From assembly GCF_001428895.1 (NCBI RefSeq), contig NZ_LMJA01000030.1, positions 459,020 through 523,019 on the forward strand: a DNA stretch of 64,000 nt. Direction: 5' to 3'. Below are positions 54,075 through 63,646 of the stretch, in pieces; position 1 is the first letter of the stretch; every line of letters begins with the position of its first letter. Origin of the DNA: Mycobacterium sp. Root265 (GTDB taxonomy: Bacteria > Actinomycetota > Actinomycetes > Mycobacteriales > Mycobacteriaceae). The notes beneath the pieces are model-generated. The model did no database searches. It saw only the letters and a program-made list of their open reading frames with translations, and was not told the origin of the DNA. The translations under genes were made by a program, and so were the position numbers.

Positions 54075-57035
54075 GTGGCCAAACCCGCGACGCAGCGACC
54101 CAAACTGCCCGGCGTGGGCAGGCTCGGACTTGTTGAGCTCACCGCGCGGGAGGACCTGAACCGGCTCGGCTGGACCACCGACGACCACGTGGAACTGCTG
54201 TGGTCACTGTCGCGGGCCCCCGACGCCGACGTGGCGTTGCGCGCCATGGTGCGCCTCGCCGATGCGCTGGACTCCGACTGGGCCGAACTCAACCGGGCGC
54301 TGCTGAAGGACAAGGCGCTGCGCGGACGGCTGTTCTCGGTGCTGGGCGGATCACTGGCCCTCGGTGATCACCTGATAGCGCGGCCGCAGTCCTGGCACCT
54401 GCTGGCGGGTGCGGTCACGCTGCCACCCGTCGAGGAACTGCGCCGGACCTTCATCGCCGAGGCCGACAGCATCGCCGATCCGCGCACCGCGAGCCTGCCG
54501 CTGCAGACCCTCTACCGGGACCGGCTGCTGGTGCTCGCCGCGCTCGATATGGCGCCGACCGTCGAGAACGAACCGGTGCTGCAGTTCAGCACCGTCGGCG
54601 AACACCTCTCGGACCTGGCCGACGCCGCACTGGCCGCGGCGCTGACCATCGCCGTCAAGACCGTGTGCGGGGACGACACCCCCGCACCGGTGATCTCGGT
54701 GATCGCGATGGGCAAATGCGGTGCCCGCGAACTGAACTACGTCAGCGACGTCGACATCATCTTCGTGGTGGAGAAGGCGGATGCGATCACCACCCGCGTC
54801 GCGGGCGAGATGATGCGCTTCGCCGGCGACACCTTCTTCGAGGTGGACGCCGCTCTGCGGCCCGAGGGCAAGCAGGGCCAGTTGGTGCGCACCCTGGAAT
54901 CGCATGTCGCCTACTACGAGCGGTGGGCCAAGACCTGGGAGTTCCAGGCGCTGTTGAAGGCGCGGCCGGCTGCCGGCGATCCCGAGCTCGGTGCCCGCTA
55001 TATCGAGGCGCTGATGCCGATGGTGTGGACCGCCTGCGAGCGTGAGGATTTCGTCGTCGAGGTGCAGGCGATGCGCCGGCGCGTCGAGCAACTGGTACCG
55101 GCCGGGGTGCGGGCCCGCGAACTGAAGCTGGGCACCGGTGGCCTGCGCGATGTCGAATTCGCGGTCCAGCTCCTGCAATTGGTGCACGGCCGCAACGACG
55201 ACTCGCTGCACGTGGCCTCCACGGTCGACGCGCTGGCCGCGCTGAGCGCCGGCGGGTACGTCGGCCGTGACGATGCCGCCAACCTCACCGCTTCCTATGA
55301 GTTCCTGCGTCTGCTCGAACACCGGCTGCAGCTGCAGCGCCTCAAGCGGACCCACATGCTGCCCGAGGCCGATGACGAAGAGGCGATGCGCTGGCTGGCA
55401 CGCGCCGCGCACATGCGCCCCGACGGTCAGCATGACGCCCTCGGGGTGCTGCGCCAGGAACTCAAACGGCAGAGCATGCGGGTATCGCGCCTGCACGCCA
55501 AGCTCTTCTACCAACCACTGCTGGAATCGGTTGGCAAACAAGGTTTCTCGGGTGGACTGTCGACCGAGGCCGCCGAACGCCAGCTCGCCGCACTCGGTTA
55601 CGAAGGTCCGCAGAGCGCGCTGACCCACCTCGCGGCGCTGGCCAGCGAGGGCGGCAGGCGTGGCCGGGTGCAGCAGGTGCTGCTGCCCACGCTGCTGGAC
55701 TGGCTCTCCGACACCCCCGATCCCGATGCCGGGCTGCTGTCCTACCGGCGGATCAGCGAGGAACTGGGCGACCTGCGCTGGTACCTGGCCACGCTGCGCG
55801 ACGAGGGCGCGGTGGCCAAACGACTGATGCGGGTGCTCGGCATCTCGGCCTATGTGCCCGATCTGCTGATGAAGGCCCCCGAGGTCATCCAGCTCTACGC
55901 CGACGGCCCGCAGGGACCGAAACTTCTCGACGTCGACCCCGACACGGTCGGCCGCGCACTCGTGGCATCGGCGGGGCGGCACGAGAATCCGGCGCGGGCG
56001 ATCGCGGCGGCACGCACCCTGCGCCGCCAGGAACTGGCCCGTGTCGCCTCGGCGGATCTGCTCGGCATGCTCGAGGTGGCCGATGTGTGCCGCGCCCTGA
56101 CGTCGATCTGGGTGGCGGTGCTGCAGGCAGCGCTGGAGGTGGTGATCCGGGACCGCTCACCGCAGGGCGGAGCGCCGGCCCGCATCGCGGTGATCGGGAT
56201 GGGCAGGCTCGGCGGTCGCGAACTGGGATACGGGTCCGACGCTGATGTGATGTTCGTCTGCGAACCGGCCGACGGCGTCGAGGAATCCGTCGCGGTGAAA
56301 TGGTCGGTGACCGTCGCCGAACAGGTGCGGGCACTGCTCGGAACCCCCAGCGCCGACCCGCCTTTGGAGGTCGACATCGGCCTGCGCCCGGAGGGACGCA
56401 ACGGGCCGCTGGTGCGGACCCTGTCCTCCTATGAGGCCTACTACGCCCAGTGGGCGCAACCCTGGGAGATCCAGGCCCTGCTGCGGGCGCACCGGGTGGC
56501 CGGCGATGTCGAACTGGGGGAGCGGTTCCTGCTGATGATCGACAAGACCCGCTATCCCGAGGGTGGGGTGTCGGCCGAAACCGTGCAGGAGATCCGGCGC
56601 GTCAAGGCCCGGGTGGACGCCGAACGGCTGCCCCGCGGTGCGGATCCGAACACCCACACCAAGCTGGGTCGCGGCGGCCTCGCCGATATCGAGTGGACGG
56701 TGCAGCTGCTGCAGCTGCGCTACGGGCACAAGATTCCGTCGCTGCACAACACCTCGACCCTGGAGACGCTGGACGCCATCGGCGCCGCCGAACTGGTCGC
56801 CGAGGGCGATGTCGCGTTGCTGCGCGAGGCCTGGCTCACCGCGACCAGGGCCCGTAACGCGCTGGTGCTGGTGCGCGGTAAGCCCACCGACCAGCTGCCG
56901 GGCCCGGGACGGCAGCTCAATGCCGTTGCCGCAGCCGCCGGCTGGCCCGACGGAGACGGCGGGGAGTTCCTGGACAACTACCTGCGGGTGACGCGACGGG
57001 CGAAGGCCGTGGTGCTCAACGTCTTCGGGGGCTGA
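54075..57035 (+). CDS. glnE: Glutamine synthetase adenylyltransferase/deadenylase
   Basis: Protein of 986 residues with two nucleotidyltransferase domains. The N-terminal deadenylating domain has [15 protein letters not shown] at about 212-226 and the C-terminal adenylylating domain [17 protein letters not shown] at about 707-723. Each is followed by a four-helix GlnD/PII-uridylyltransferase-like part ([16 protein letters not shown]- and [16 protein letters not shown]-type repeats). It attaches or removes AMP on the GlnA1 tyrosine near residue 406. GTG start 10 bp after glnA2, so the two are one operon. Length matches mycobacterial GlnE. Confidence 0.95.
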   Translation: MAKPATQRPKLPGVGRLGLVELTAREDLNRLGWTTDDHVELLWSLSRAPDADVALRAMVRLADALDSDWAELNRALLKDKALRGRLFSVLGGSLALGDHLIARPQSWHLLAGAVTLPPVEELRRTFIAEADSIADPRTASLPLQTLYRDRLLVLAALDMAPTVENEPVLQFSTVGEHLSDLADAALAAALTIAVKTVCGDDTPAPVISVIAMGKCGARELNYVSDVDIIFVVEKADAITTRVAGEMMRFAGDTFFEVDAALRPEGKQGQLVRTLESHVAYYERWAKTWEFQALLKARPAAGDPELGARYIEALMPMVWTACEREDFVVEVQAMRRRVEQLVPAGVRARELKLGTGGLRDVEFAVQLLQLVHGRNDDSLHVASTVDALAALSAGGYVGRDDAANLTASYEFLRLLEHRLQLQRLKRTHMLPEADDEEAMRWLARAAHMRPDGQHDALGVLRQELKRQSMRVSRLHAKLFYQPLLESVGKQGFSGGLSTEAAERQLAALGYEGPQSALTHLAALASEGGRRGRVQQVLLPTLLDWLSDTPDPDAGLLSYRRISEELGDLRWYLATLRDEGAVAKRLMRVLGISAYVPDLLMKAPEVIQLYADGPQGPKLLDVDPDTVGRALVASAGRHENPARAIAAARTLRRQELARVASADLLGMLEVADVCRALTSIWVAVLQAALEVVIRDRSPQGGAPARIAVIGMGRLGGRELGYGSDADVMFVCEPADGVEESVAVKWSVTVAEQVRALLGTPSADPPLEVDIGLRPEGRNGPLVRTLSSYEAYYAQWAQPWEIQALLRAHRVAGDVELGERFLLMIDKTRYPEGGVSAETVQEIRRVKARVDAERLPRGADPNTHTKLGRGGLADIEWTVQLLQLRYGHKIPSLHNTSTLETLDAIGAAELVAEGDVALLREAWLTATRARNALVLVRGKPTDQLPGPGRQLNAVAAAAGWPDGDGGEFLDNYLRVTRRAKAVVLNVFGG

Positions 57036-57105
57036 CCTCAGCTCAGCTCGATAGGCGGCCAAGTACGCGTTTGGGTGGGGGACCGGCTACTGATAGAACC
57101 ATCTG

Positions 57106-57735
57106 ATGAGCCAGCAGTTCTCCGAGATCAGCGCCGACGAGCACGAACGGCAGCAGGCGGTGCACGGACCGCTGACGGCCGCGGTGCGACGACTGGTGGA
57201 AGCCAGCATCAGCACCGGTGCCGACAGCGAGACGATTCGTCGGGCGCAGGTGGCGCTGGAGGCGATCGCGGACACCCTCGAGGAGCAGCGGCACGACGGC
57301 CCCCGCACCATGCGGCACGCCGAGACCGGCCGGCCCATCACCTGGGCCGACCCGGTGATCGGGCTGCGCAATGCGATCGCGCCGCCGCTGGCGATCGAGC
57401 ACACCGAATCCGGGCGCTGCTGGACCGAATTCCACCTCGGTGCGCCCTACGAGGGGCCGCCCGGGCGCGTGCACGGCGGCATCTGCGCGCTGGTGCTCGA
57501 CCACATTCTCGGTGAGGTGGCCAGTGAAGGTCTGCGCAAGCCGCGTTTCACCGGCACGCTGACACTGAAGTACCTGCGCGGCACGCCGCTCGGCCCGCTG
57601 CGCGCCGAGGCCTGGGTGGAGCGCACCGAGGGCATCAAAGCCTTTGCGCGCGGCCAGATCCTGGATGCCGAGGGCGTGACGGTCGAGGCCGAAGGCATCT
57701 TCATCATGCCCGCGTGGGCGCGGGAAGCGGTCTAG
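57106..57735 (+). CDS. PaaI-type hotdog thioesterase
   Basis: Protein of 209 residues. The N-terminal third is helical (DEHERQQAVHGPLTAAVRRLVEAS) and the C-terminal part is a hotdog domain: PPGRVHGGICALVLDHILGEVAS (active-site HGG and Asp), RFTGTLTLKYLRGTPLGP, and VEAEGIFIMP. Probably an acyl-CoA thioesterase; substrate unknown. ATG 57106, 70 bp after glnE. It ends at a CTAG that also provides the stop of the convergent DoxX gene. Confidence 0.88.
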   Translation: MSQQFSEISADEHERQQAVHGPLTAAVRRLVEASISTGADSETIRRAQVALEAIADTLEEQRHDGPRTMRHAETGRPITWADPVIGLRNAIAPPLAIEHTESGRCWTEFHLGAPYEGPPGRVHGGICALVLDHILGEVASEGLRKPRFTGTLTLKYLRGTPLGPLRAEAWVERTEGIKAFARGQILDAEGVTVEAEGIFIMPAWAREAV

Positions 57736-58148
57736 CTCCGCCGCCGAAGGACACTGTCGAGCGCGATCGAACCGCCGCCGACGAACACCAGCAGGAAGAA
57801 CCCGAAGCAGAACAGCACTGCGGGTTCGCCGCCATTGTCGATCGGCCAGAACGCCTTGGGCAGATGCGCGCTGAAGTACGCGTAGGCCATCTCACCGGAG
57901 GCGATGAAAGCGGCGATGCGGGTGAACAGTCCGGTCAGGATCAGCAGACCGAGCACCAGTTCGATGACCCCGGCGTACCAGTACGGCCAGGTGCCCATCG
58001 GCACGGTGCCGCTTTCCATCGCGGTCGGGAAGCCGAGCAGCTTCTGGGTGCCGTGCAGCGTGAAGAGCAGTCCGAACACGATCCGGAAGATCGAGAGGAC
58101 GACGGGCGCGAACTGCGTCAGCTTGGTGTCGATATTGGGCGAGGCCAT
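57732..58148 (-). CDS. DoxX family membrane protein (1)
   Basis: Protein of 138 residues with four membrane segments of the DoxX fold (IFRIVFGLLFTLHGTQKLLGF, WYAGVIELVLGLLILTGL, IAAFIASGEMAYAYF and AVLFCFGFFLLVFVGGG). The HGTQK motif is typical. DoxX proteins are linked to thiosulphate oxidation or, in mycobacteria, to membrane-associated oxidoreductase complexes. It shares its fold and about half its sequence with the next gene, so it is a tandem duplicate. The stop is in the same CTAG as the convergent thioesterase stop. Confidence 0.9.
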   Translation of the reverse strand: MASPNIDTKLTQFAPVVLSIFRIVFGLLFTLHGTQKLLGFPTAMESGTVPMGTWPYWYAGVIELVLGLLILTGLFTRIAAFIASGEMAYAYFSAHLPKAFWPIDNGGEPAVLFCFGFFLLVFVGGGSIALDSVLRRRS

Positions 58149-58181
58149 CCGGCAATAATAGGACTACGGTCCGTTTTTGGT

Positions 58182-58607
58182 CTAGCCGGTGGCGGTACGG
58201 GTCCGCAACCGGTCCACGGAATAGGGGCCCGGCCCGGTGAAGACCAGCAGGAAGAAGACGAAACAGAACGCGATGGCGTCCAGTCCGCCGTTGCCGCCGT
58301 ACTCCGGCGGGGCGATCGGCCACAAGGCCAGCGGCTGGTGCTGCCAGAAATAAGCGACGGCCATCGCGCCGGAGGCGATGAACGCCGCTGCGCGCGTGAA
58401 CAACCCGACCATTATCAGCACGCCGGCGATCAACTCGATCAGGCCTGCGTAGAAGGCCGGCCACGACCCGGCGGGGATGGACATGGTGAGCGGCCAGTCG
58501 AAGATCTTCGAGGTGCCGAACACGGTGAACAGGAACCCGAACACGATCCGGACGAGGCTCAGAATCGACGGCGCCAGCGCGTCCAGGCGAGCGGACAGAT
58601 TGATCAT
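58182..58607 (-). CDS. DoxX family membrane protein (2)
   Basis: Protein of 141 residues, paralogue of the gene downstream, with the same four membrane helices (LVRIVFGFLFTVFGTSKIFDW, FYAGLIELIAGVLIMVGL, AAAFIASGAMAVAYFWQH and AIAFCFVFFLLVFTG). Its loop contains APPEYGGNGG, where copy 1 has DNGGEP. ATG 58607; longer readings have a poor N-terminus. It lies 33 bp before copy 1 and 19 bp after the small basic protein gene, all in one probable transcript. Confidence 0.9.
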   Translation of the reverse strand: MINLSARLDALAPSILSLVRIVFGFLFTVFGTSKIFDWPLTMSIPAGSWPAFYAGLIELIAGVLIMVGLFTRAAAFIASGAMAVAYFWQHQPLALWPIAPPEYGGNGGLDAIAFCFVFFLLVFTGPGPYSVDRLRTRTATG

Positions 58608-58626
58608 GGGTGCCAACCTACCGAGT

Positions 58627-58830
58627 TCACAGGAACGGCTCGCGTTGTTGGCGCTCCTGAGTCTCCTCGCGCTTGCGTTGTTTGTCTCGTTCCCGCTGCT
58701 CGCGCTCCCGGGCCTTGAAGCGGGCCTTGATCTCTTTCCGCTGCTTACGTGTTCCGTGATGGCGCAGAAACTGTTCTTCCTCACGGCTGTTCATGCCGCC
58801 GAATCCGCCCCCGCAATATCCATCGGTCAT
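58627..58830 (-). CDS. Small highly charged protein
   Basis: Protein of 67 residues. The start is Gly-rich with one Cys (DGYCGGGFGG), then a very polar, probably continuous helix rich in Arg, Lys, Glu and Gln (EEEQFLRHHGTRKQRKEIKARFKARE and on), ending REPFL. ATG 58830 follows a strong GGGAGGGGG. First gene of the DoxX pair transcript. Charge pattern suggests nucleic acid or acidic-protein binding, but the family was not recognised. Confidence 0.7.
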   Translation of the reverse strand: MTDGYCGGGFGGMNSREEEQFLRHHGTRKQRKEIKARFKAREREQRERDKQRKREETQERQQREPFL

Positions 58831-58898
58831 CGGGCCCCCTCCCAACCGTAGGGCGAAAGTCTAAGTCCGATGTGCTCACGGGGCGCGTCAACGACAAA

Positions 58899-58927
58899 GC
58901 CACCCGACCGCAGTGCGGCCGGGTGGC
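58899..58927 (-). terminator. Terminator after glnA1
   Basis: Hairpin with GCCACCCG and CCGC paired to GCGG and CGGGTGGC, one mismatch, loop of 3, starting 24 bp after the glnA1 stop; the minus strand continues TTTGTCG. A classical intrinsic terminator with a short U-tract. Confidence 0.88.
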
Positions 58928-58950
58928 GTCGTTTCGTGCAGACCTACGAC

Positions 58951-60387
58951 TTACACGTCGTAGTACAGGCTGAACTCGTACGGGTGAGGACGGATCTGGA
59001 TCGGCAGGATCTCGTTCTCACGCTTGTAGGAGATCCAGGTCTCGATCAGGTCCTCGGTGAACACGCCACCCTCGGTGAGGTATTCGTGATCCTCTTCGAG
59101 CTTGTCGATCACCGCGGCCAGCGAGGTCGGGGCCTGCGGGATGTTGGCGGCCTCGTCCGGCGGCAGCTCGTAGAGGTCCTTGTCGACCGGTGCGAGCGGC
59201 TCGATCTTCTTCTTGATGCCGTCGATGCCGGCCATCAGCATGGCCGCGAACGCCAGGTACGGGTTGCCCGAGCTGTCCGGGCAACGGAACTCGAGGCGCT
59301 TGGCCTTCGGGTTGTTGCCGGTGATCGGGATACGCACGCAGGCCGAGCGGTTGCGCTGGCTGTACACCAGGTTGATCGGGGCCTCGTAGCCCGGCACCAG
59401 GCGCTTGTAGGAGTTCACCGTGGGGTTGGTGAACGCCAGCAGCGACGGCGCGTGGTGCAGGATGCCGCCGATGTAGTGGCGCGCCATGTCCGACAGACCC
59501 GCGTAACCCGACTCGTCGTGGAACAGCGGCTTGCCGTCCTTCCACAGCGACTGATGGGCGTGCATACCCGAACCGTTGTCACCGAACAGCGGCTTGGGCA
59601 TGAAGGTGACGGTCTTGCCGTTCTGCCACGCGGTGTTCTTGATGATGTACTTGAACAAATTCACATCGTCGGCTGCGGCCAGCAGCGTGTCGAATTTGTA
59701 GTTGATCTCGGCCTGGCCGGCGGTGCCGACCTCGTGGTGGCCGCGCTCCAAAGTGAACCCGGCGTTCTGCAGGTTGGTGGCCATCTCGTCACGCAGATCC
59801 ACATAGTGGTCGTACGGCGCGACGGGGAAGTAGCCGCCCTTGGGGCGCACCTTGTAACCGCGGTTGGGGGAGCCGTCGGCCTCGTAGGGCTCGCCGCTGT
59901 TCCACCAGCCCGACTCGGAGTCCACCTCGTAGAAGGTGCCGTTGATCTTCGAGTCGAAGCTCACCGAGTCGAAGATGTAGAACTCGGCCTCGGCGCCGAA
60001 GTAACAGGTGTCGGCGATGCCGGTGCTGGTCAGGTAGTTCTCCGCCTTGCGGGCGACGTTGCGCGGGTCGCGCGAGTACGCCTCCCGGGTGAACGGATCG
60101 TGCACGAAGAAGCTGAGGTTCAGCGTCTTGGCCGCCCGGAACGGGTCGATGCGCGCCGTGTTGGGATCGGGCAGCAACATCATGTCCGACTCGTGGATCG
60201 ACTGGAAGCCGCGCACCGAGGAGCCGTCGAAGGCCAGCCCATCCTCGAACACGCTCTCGTCGAATGCCGCTGCCGGGATCGAGAAGTGCTGGACGACACC
60301 GGGCAGATCGCAGAACCGAATGTCGACGTACTCGACGTTCTCGTCCTTGATCAGCTTGAAGATGTCATCGGAGGTCTTTTCCGCCAC
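58951..60387 (-). CDS. glnA1: Glutamine synthetase GlnA1
   Basis: Type I-beta glutamine synthetase of 478 residues, the same length as the main M. tuberculosis enzyme. Seen: [76 protein letters not shown] (quoted by its ends), and the adenylylation Tyr in [11 protein letters not shown] near residue 406, the target of GlnE encoded 1.9 kb away. The GTG start at 60387 follows GGAGAA; the longer reading from 60453 covers the leader. Preceded by a GlnR-box match. Confidence 0.96.
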   Translation of the reverse strand: MAEKTSDDIFKLIKDENVEYVDIRFCDLPGVVQHFSIPAAAFDESVFEDGLAFDGSSVRGFQSIHESDMMLLPDPNTARIDPFRAAKTLNLSFFVHDPFTREAYSRDPRNVARKAENYLTSTGIADTCYFGAEAEFYIFDSVSFDSKINGTFYEVDSESGWWNSGEPYEADGSPNRGYKVRPKGGYFPVAPYDHYVDLRDEMATNLQNAGFTLERGHHEVGTAGQAEINYKFDTLLAAADDVNLFKYIIKNTAWQNGKTVTFMPKPLFGDNGSGMHAHQSLWKDGKPLFHDESGYAGLSDMARHYIGGILHHAPSLLAFTNPTVNSYKRLVPGYEAPINLVYSQRNRSACVRIPITGNNPKAKRLEFRCPDSSGNPYLAFAAMLMAGIDGIKKKIEPLAPVDKDLYELPPDEAANIPQAPTSLAAVIDKLEEDHEYLTEGGVFTEDLIETWISYKRENEILPIQIRPHPYEFSLYYDV

Positions 60388-60459
60388 TACAAGTTCTCCT
60401 TTTCTGGTGACCCGCGCGTTGACGCTATGGACACGATGTTGCACGGTCATCAACCATAT

Positions 60460-60475
60460 GTTGCGTCGAAGTTAC
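60460..60475 (-). promoter_or_regulatory. GlnR-box match before glnA1
   Basis: On the minus strand GTAAC-TTCGAC-GCAAC, about 73 bp before the glnA1 start, fits the actinobacterial GlnR pattern gTnAC-N6-GnAAC. GlnR is known to control glnA1 in M. smegmatis. It lies between the divergent glnA1 and RDD genes. Confidence 0.6.
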
Positions 60476-60504
60476 GCAATGCCCTGCGTTCTATGCTTGG
60501 TCGT

Positions 60505-60981
60505 ATGGCCCGTGAGCTCTCATCCTGGTTGTCCGGACCGGAACCTTCAAGGTCGGGCAACCCCGCCGACGGGCCCGACGACTACCCCGGACACCGGCTG
60601 GGGCTACCCCGGCACGGGTCGGGGTCGATCGCCGGATTCGGGCGACGGACCGCTGCGCTGCTGGTCGACTGGTTGATCGCGTACGGTCTGGCCGCGCTGG
60701 CGATGAGCCTGGGGCTGCTGTCGCTGCAGACGCTGTCCACCGCTGTCCTGGTCATCTGGCTGATCCTGGGCGCGGCATCGGTGCGGTTGTTCGGGTTCAC
60801 ACCCGGCCAGATGGCCCTTGGGTTGATGGTGGTGTCTGCAGACAACCGCCAACATGTCGGGATCGGTCGTGCGCTGGCCCGCGGTGTGCTGGTGGCGCTG
60901 GTGATCCCGCCGCTGTTCACCGACAGTGATCAGCGCAGCCTGTCCGATCTGGCCACCAAGACCGCCGTGGTGCGGCGATGA
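60505..60981 (+). CDS. RDD family membrane protein
   Basis: Protein of 158 residues. After a 45-residue polar start (GPEPSRSGNPADGPDDYPGH) come membrane segments of the RDD domain: FGRRTAALLVDWLIAYGLAALAM (with the R-D pair that names the family), LSTAVLVIWLILGAASV and RALARGVLVALVIPPLF. Function unclear; some relatives act in ion or lipid transport. ATG 60505 with a TATGCT -10-like box 8 nt before suggests a leaderless mRNA. Divergent from glnA1. Recalled as Rv2219A. Confidence 0.88.
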   Translation: MARELSSWLSGPEPSRSGNPADGPDDYPGHRLGLPRHGSGSIAGFGRRTAALLVDWLIAYGLAALAMSLGLLSLQTLSTAVLVIWLILGAASVRLFGFTPGQMALGLMVVSADNRQHVGIGRALARGVLVALVIPPLFTDSDQRSLSDLATKTAVVRR

Positions 60982-60994
60982 GCGGAAAGCACCG

Positions 60995-62806
60995 TTAGCG
61001 TTCCTGGCGGATCTTGCCGTCCATCATCGTCATGGTGACGTTTGTGCGATGGATATCGTGCGGGTCGATATCCAGGATGTTGCGGTCCAGCACGATCAGG
61101 TCGGCGCGCTTACCGGCCTCCAGTGAGCCCACCAGGGCGTCCAGCCGGATCTGATACGCCGCGCCCAGGGTGTTGGCGTGCACCGCCTGCTGCACGGTCA
61201 TCCGCTGATCGGCCGGCGAGAGCACCTCGGCGTCCGGATCGCCGATCAGCCGGCGGGTCACCCCGATCTGGATCGAGTCGAGCGGCTTGTAGGTGGAGAA
61301 GTATCCGGCGGCCGGCCAGTCGGTGCCCAGCGACACCCGCCCGCCGGAGCGCAGCACGTCCTGGATCCGGTAGAAGTTGTCCTGGCGTGGCGCGCCGTAG
61401 CGGGCGGCCATGTTGGTGACGGTGTCGGGATCGGCCGACATCCAGTTCGCGGAGAACTGCGCGATGACACCGAGCTCACCGAAGCGCGCGCTGTCGGGAT
61501 CCTCGACGTAGACCAGGTGGGCGATGGTGTGCCTGCGCTCGCGCGGTGGATTCGCTGCGACGGCCGCCTCGATCGCGTCCAACGCGGTGCGCGCGGTGCG
61601 CTCGCCGCAGGCATGGACGTGCACGTCGAAGCCGGCGGCGTCGACTGACCCGATCAGTTGCTGCCACTGGTCGACGGTGAAGGGTGACGCGCCGATCGAA
61701 TCCGGCTTGTCCGCATAGGGTTCCAGCAGCCAGGCGGTGTACCCGCCCTGGGTGCCGTCGCCGATGATCTTCACCGCGCCGACCTGCACCAGGTCGGTCG
61801 AGATCCGGTCGCGGATGCCGGTGAGATCGGCCACGGCGGTGTCGACCGGCGGGGACTTCACGCTGTAGGACGCGACGACGCGGAACGGCAACGTGCCGTC
61901 GGCCTCGCGGTCGGTGTAGAGCTGTATCAGCGCGCCCTGGTCGTCACCGATGGGTGGCACGCCGGCGTCGAACACCGACGTGATCCCGGCCTCGGACGCC
62001 TTGGGCAGCCAGCCCCGCAGCAGGGTGCCCATCGTCTCCGGCGAGATCGGCTCGATGGCGTTGACCAACCCGAGGACCGCATTGACCTCCAGTACGTAGC
62101 CGGTCGGTTCACCGTCCTGGTCGCGGGCGTAGTAGCTGAATCCGGGGATCGGATCTTGGGTGGCACGGCTGACGCCGGCGATCTCGAGGGCCTTGCTGTT
62201 CGCCCACAGGCTGTGACCGTCGATGGCGAAGAAGAACCCGGGCCGGTCCGGCAGGACGCGGTCCAGGTCGGTGCGGGTGGGTCCATCGGGCCCGAACATG
62301 TCCACCCGCCAACCGAATCCACGCACCGGACCGTCCGGGTTCTCGGCGGCATACCGCTCGATCGCGGCCAGCGCGTCGGCGCCGGTGGGCACCTGCAGGT
62401 CGACGCCGGAGGTCAGGAACGCGCCGAGGAACGGGTGGATGTGGCCTTCGACGAAGCCGGGCATCAGCAGCTTGCCGTCGAGATCCACCACGCGGGTGTC
62501 CGGACCGGCCAGCGCCATGGCGCCGGCCTCGTCGCCGACATAGGAGATGGTGTTGCCGGTGACGGCCAGGCCCTGCGCCCAGGGATCGGTGCCGGCGACG
62601 GTATAGATCGGGCCGTTGTGGAACACGAAGTCCGCGAATGGCCCGTGCCCCGTAGCAGGCGCCGGCTCCTGATCAGCGGCACATGCCGCGAGCGTCCCGG
62701 CCGCCGTCGCCGCCAACACCACGGTGGCGGCGCGCAGCAACGTGCGGCGGTTCGAGGTCAGATTCAGTGCGGCGAAATGCGGTGCCCAGTCACATGCGGT
62801 GCACAT
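60995..62806 (-). CDS. YtcJ-like amidohydrolase, predicted surface lipoprotein
   Basis: Metal-dependent amidohydrolase of 603 residues (amidohydro_3, YtcJ-like). Seen: GHIHPFLG (first metal His pair), GDGTQGGYTAWLLEPY (carbamylated-Lys region variants), VHVHACGERT (metal His), and the C-terminal LGTDWPAAG with the metal Asp. The N-terminus has a Tat-like NRRTLLRAA and a hydrophobic stretch ending in LAAC, a lipobox, so it is probably folded inside and anchored outside. Substrates of such enzymes include N-acyl amines and hydantoin-like compounds. Start ATG 62806; one start later in the same frame is possible. It separates the RDD and DUF4191 genes that are adjacent in M. tuberculosis. Confidence 0.88.
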   Translation of the reverse strand: MCTACDWAPHFAALNLTSNRRTLLRAATVVLAATAAGTLAACAADQEPAPATGHGPFADFVFHNGPIYTVAGTDPWAQGLAVTGNTISYVGDEAGAMALAGPDTRVVDLDGKLLMPGFVEGHIHPFLGAFLTSGVDLQVPTGADALAAIERYAAENPDGPVRGFGWRVDMFGPDGPTRTDLDRVLPDRPGFFFAIDGHSLWANSKALEIAGVSRATQDPIPGFSYYARDQDGEPTGYVLEVNAVLGLVNAIEPISPETMGTLLRGWLPKASEAGITSVFDAGVPPIGDDQGALIQLYTDREADGTLPFRVVASYSVKSPPVDTAVADLTGIRDRISTDLVQVGAVKIIGDGTQGGYTAWLLEPYADKPDSIGASPFTVDQWQQLIGSVDAAGFDVHVHACGERTARTALDAIEAAVAANPPRERRHTIAHLVYVEDPDSARFGELGVIAQFSANWMSADPDTVTNMAARYGAPRQDNFYRIQDVLRSGGRVSLGTDWPAAGYFSTYKPLDSIQIGVTRRLIGDPDAEVLSPADQRMTVQQAVHANTLGAAYQIRLDALVGSLEAGKRADLIVLDRNILDIDPHDIHRTNVTMTMMDGKIRQER

Positions 62807-62889
62807 GCACCCGCCCAGATGTCATGCGAGACATCTAAGCAATCCGGCACCGCCGATGACGGGCAGTCGCCGAATGTTTGCGTTTGCGA

Positions 62890-63642
62890 CTATTTGCGAC
62901 GCACGGTGCGCTGCACGCCGCGCATCTTGGCGTTGCCCGGCATCGGGCCCTTCGGCATGGCGGCCGGGCCGATCTTGGAGCCCAGCGCCACCAGACGGGA
63001 CTCCAGGGAGTCGATCTGCTTGACGGTGATATTGGCCGGGAGCTTGTTCAGGTGACGCTCCAGCTTGGCCAGCGGGACCTCACCCTCGCCGTTGCCGACG
63101 ACGATGTCGTAGATCGGGACATCGCCGACCAGGCGCGCGGTGCGCTTCTTCTCCTGGGCCAGCAGCGGTTTGACGCGGGACGCCGCGCCTTCACCGATGA
63201 GCAGCACCCCCGGTCGGCCGATCACCCGGTGTACCGCATCGAAGTGCCCGGTGGCCGCGACGCCCGGAGTGACCCGCCACTTGCCGCGCAGATTGTCCAG
63301 CGCCCACGCCGCCGCGCCGGTCTGGCCCTCGGCCTTCTTGTACACCGACTTCTGCGCGCGGCGGCCGAAGATGATGAACGCCACCAGGGCGCCCAGGATC
63401 ACGCCGAGCGGGATCAGCAGATAGGTGGTGAAGCCACCGGCAACGATGCCCAGCGCCACCGACGCCGCGACGATGATGACGAAGGCGCCCACCATGTAGG
63501 GCAGCAGGCGCTTGTCCTCTTTGCGCTGGATCTGGAATGCCTGCCAGAGCTGACTGCGCCGCTGCTTGGAGGCCGCCTTGCGGGCGGCCTTCGCCTCGGC
63601 CTTGGCGGCCTTGGTCTGGGCGGGGTTACGCGATTTCGCCAT
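62890..63642 (-). CDS. DUF4191 membrane protein
   Basis: Protein of 250 residues, same length as the M. tuberculosis counterpart (recalled as Rv2219). It has a Lys/Ala-rich N-terminal helix (TKAAKAEAKAARKAASKQRR) and two membrane helices (PYMVGAFVIIVAASVALGI and TYLLIPLGVILGALVAFIIFG). A cytosolic C-terminal domain follows (HFDAVHRVIGRPGVLLIGEG, RLVGDVPIYDIVVGNGEG) with a basic tail. Family of unknown function, almost always next to lipA in mycobacteria. ATG 63642 is 4 nt after the lipA stop. Confidence 0.92.
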   Translation of the reverse strand: MAKSRNPAQTKAAKAEAKAARKAASKQRRSQLWQAFQIQRKEDKRLLPYMVGAFVIIVAASVALGIVAGGFTTYLLIPLGVILGALVAFIIFGRRAQKSVYKKAEGQTGAAAWALDNLRGKWRVTPGVAATGHFDAVHRVIGRPGVLLIGEGAASRVKPLLAQEKKRTARLVGDVPIYDIVVGNGEGEVPLAKLERHLNKLPANITVKQIDSLESRLVALGSKIGPAAMPKGPMPGNAKMRGVQRTVRRK

Positions 63643-63646
63643 TGGA

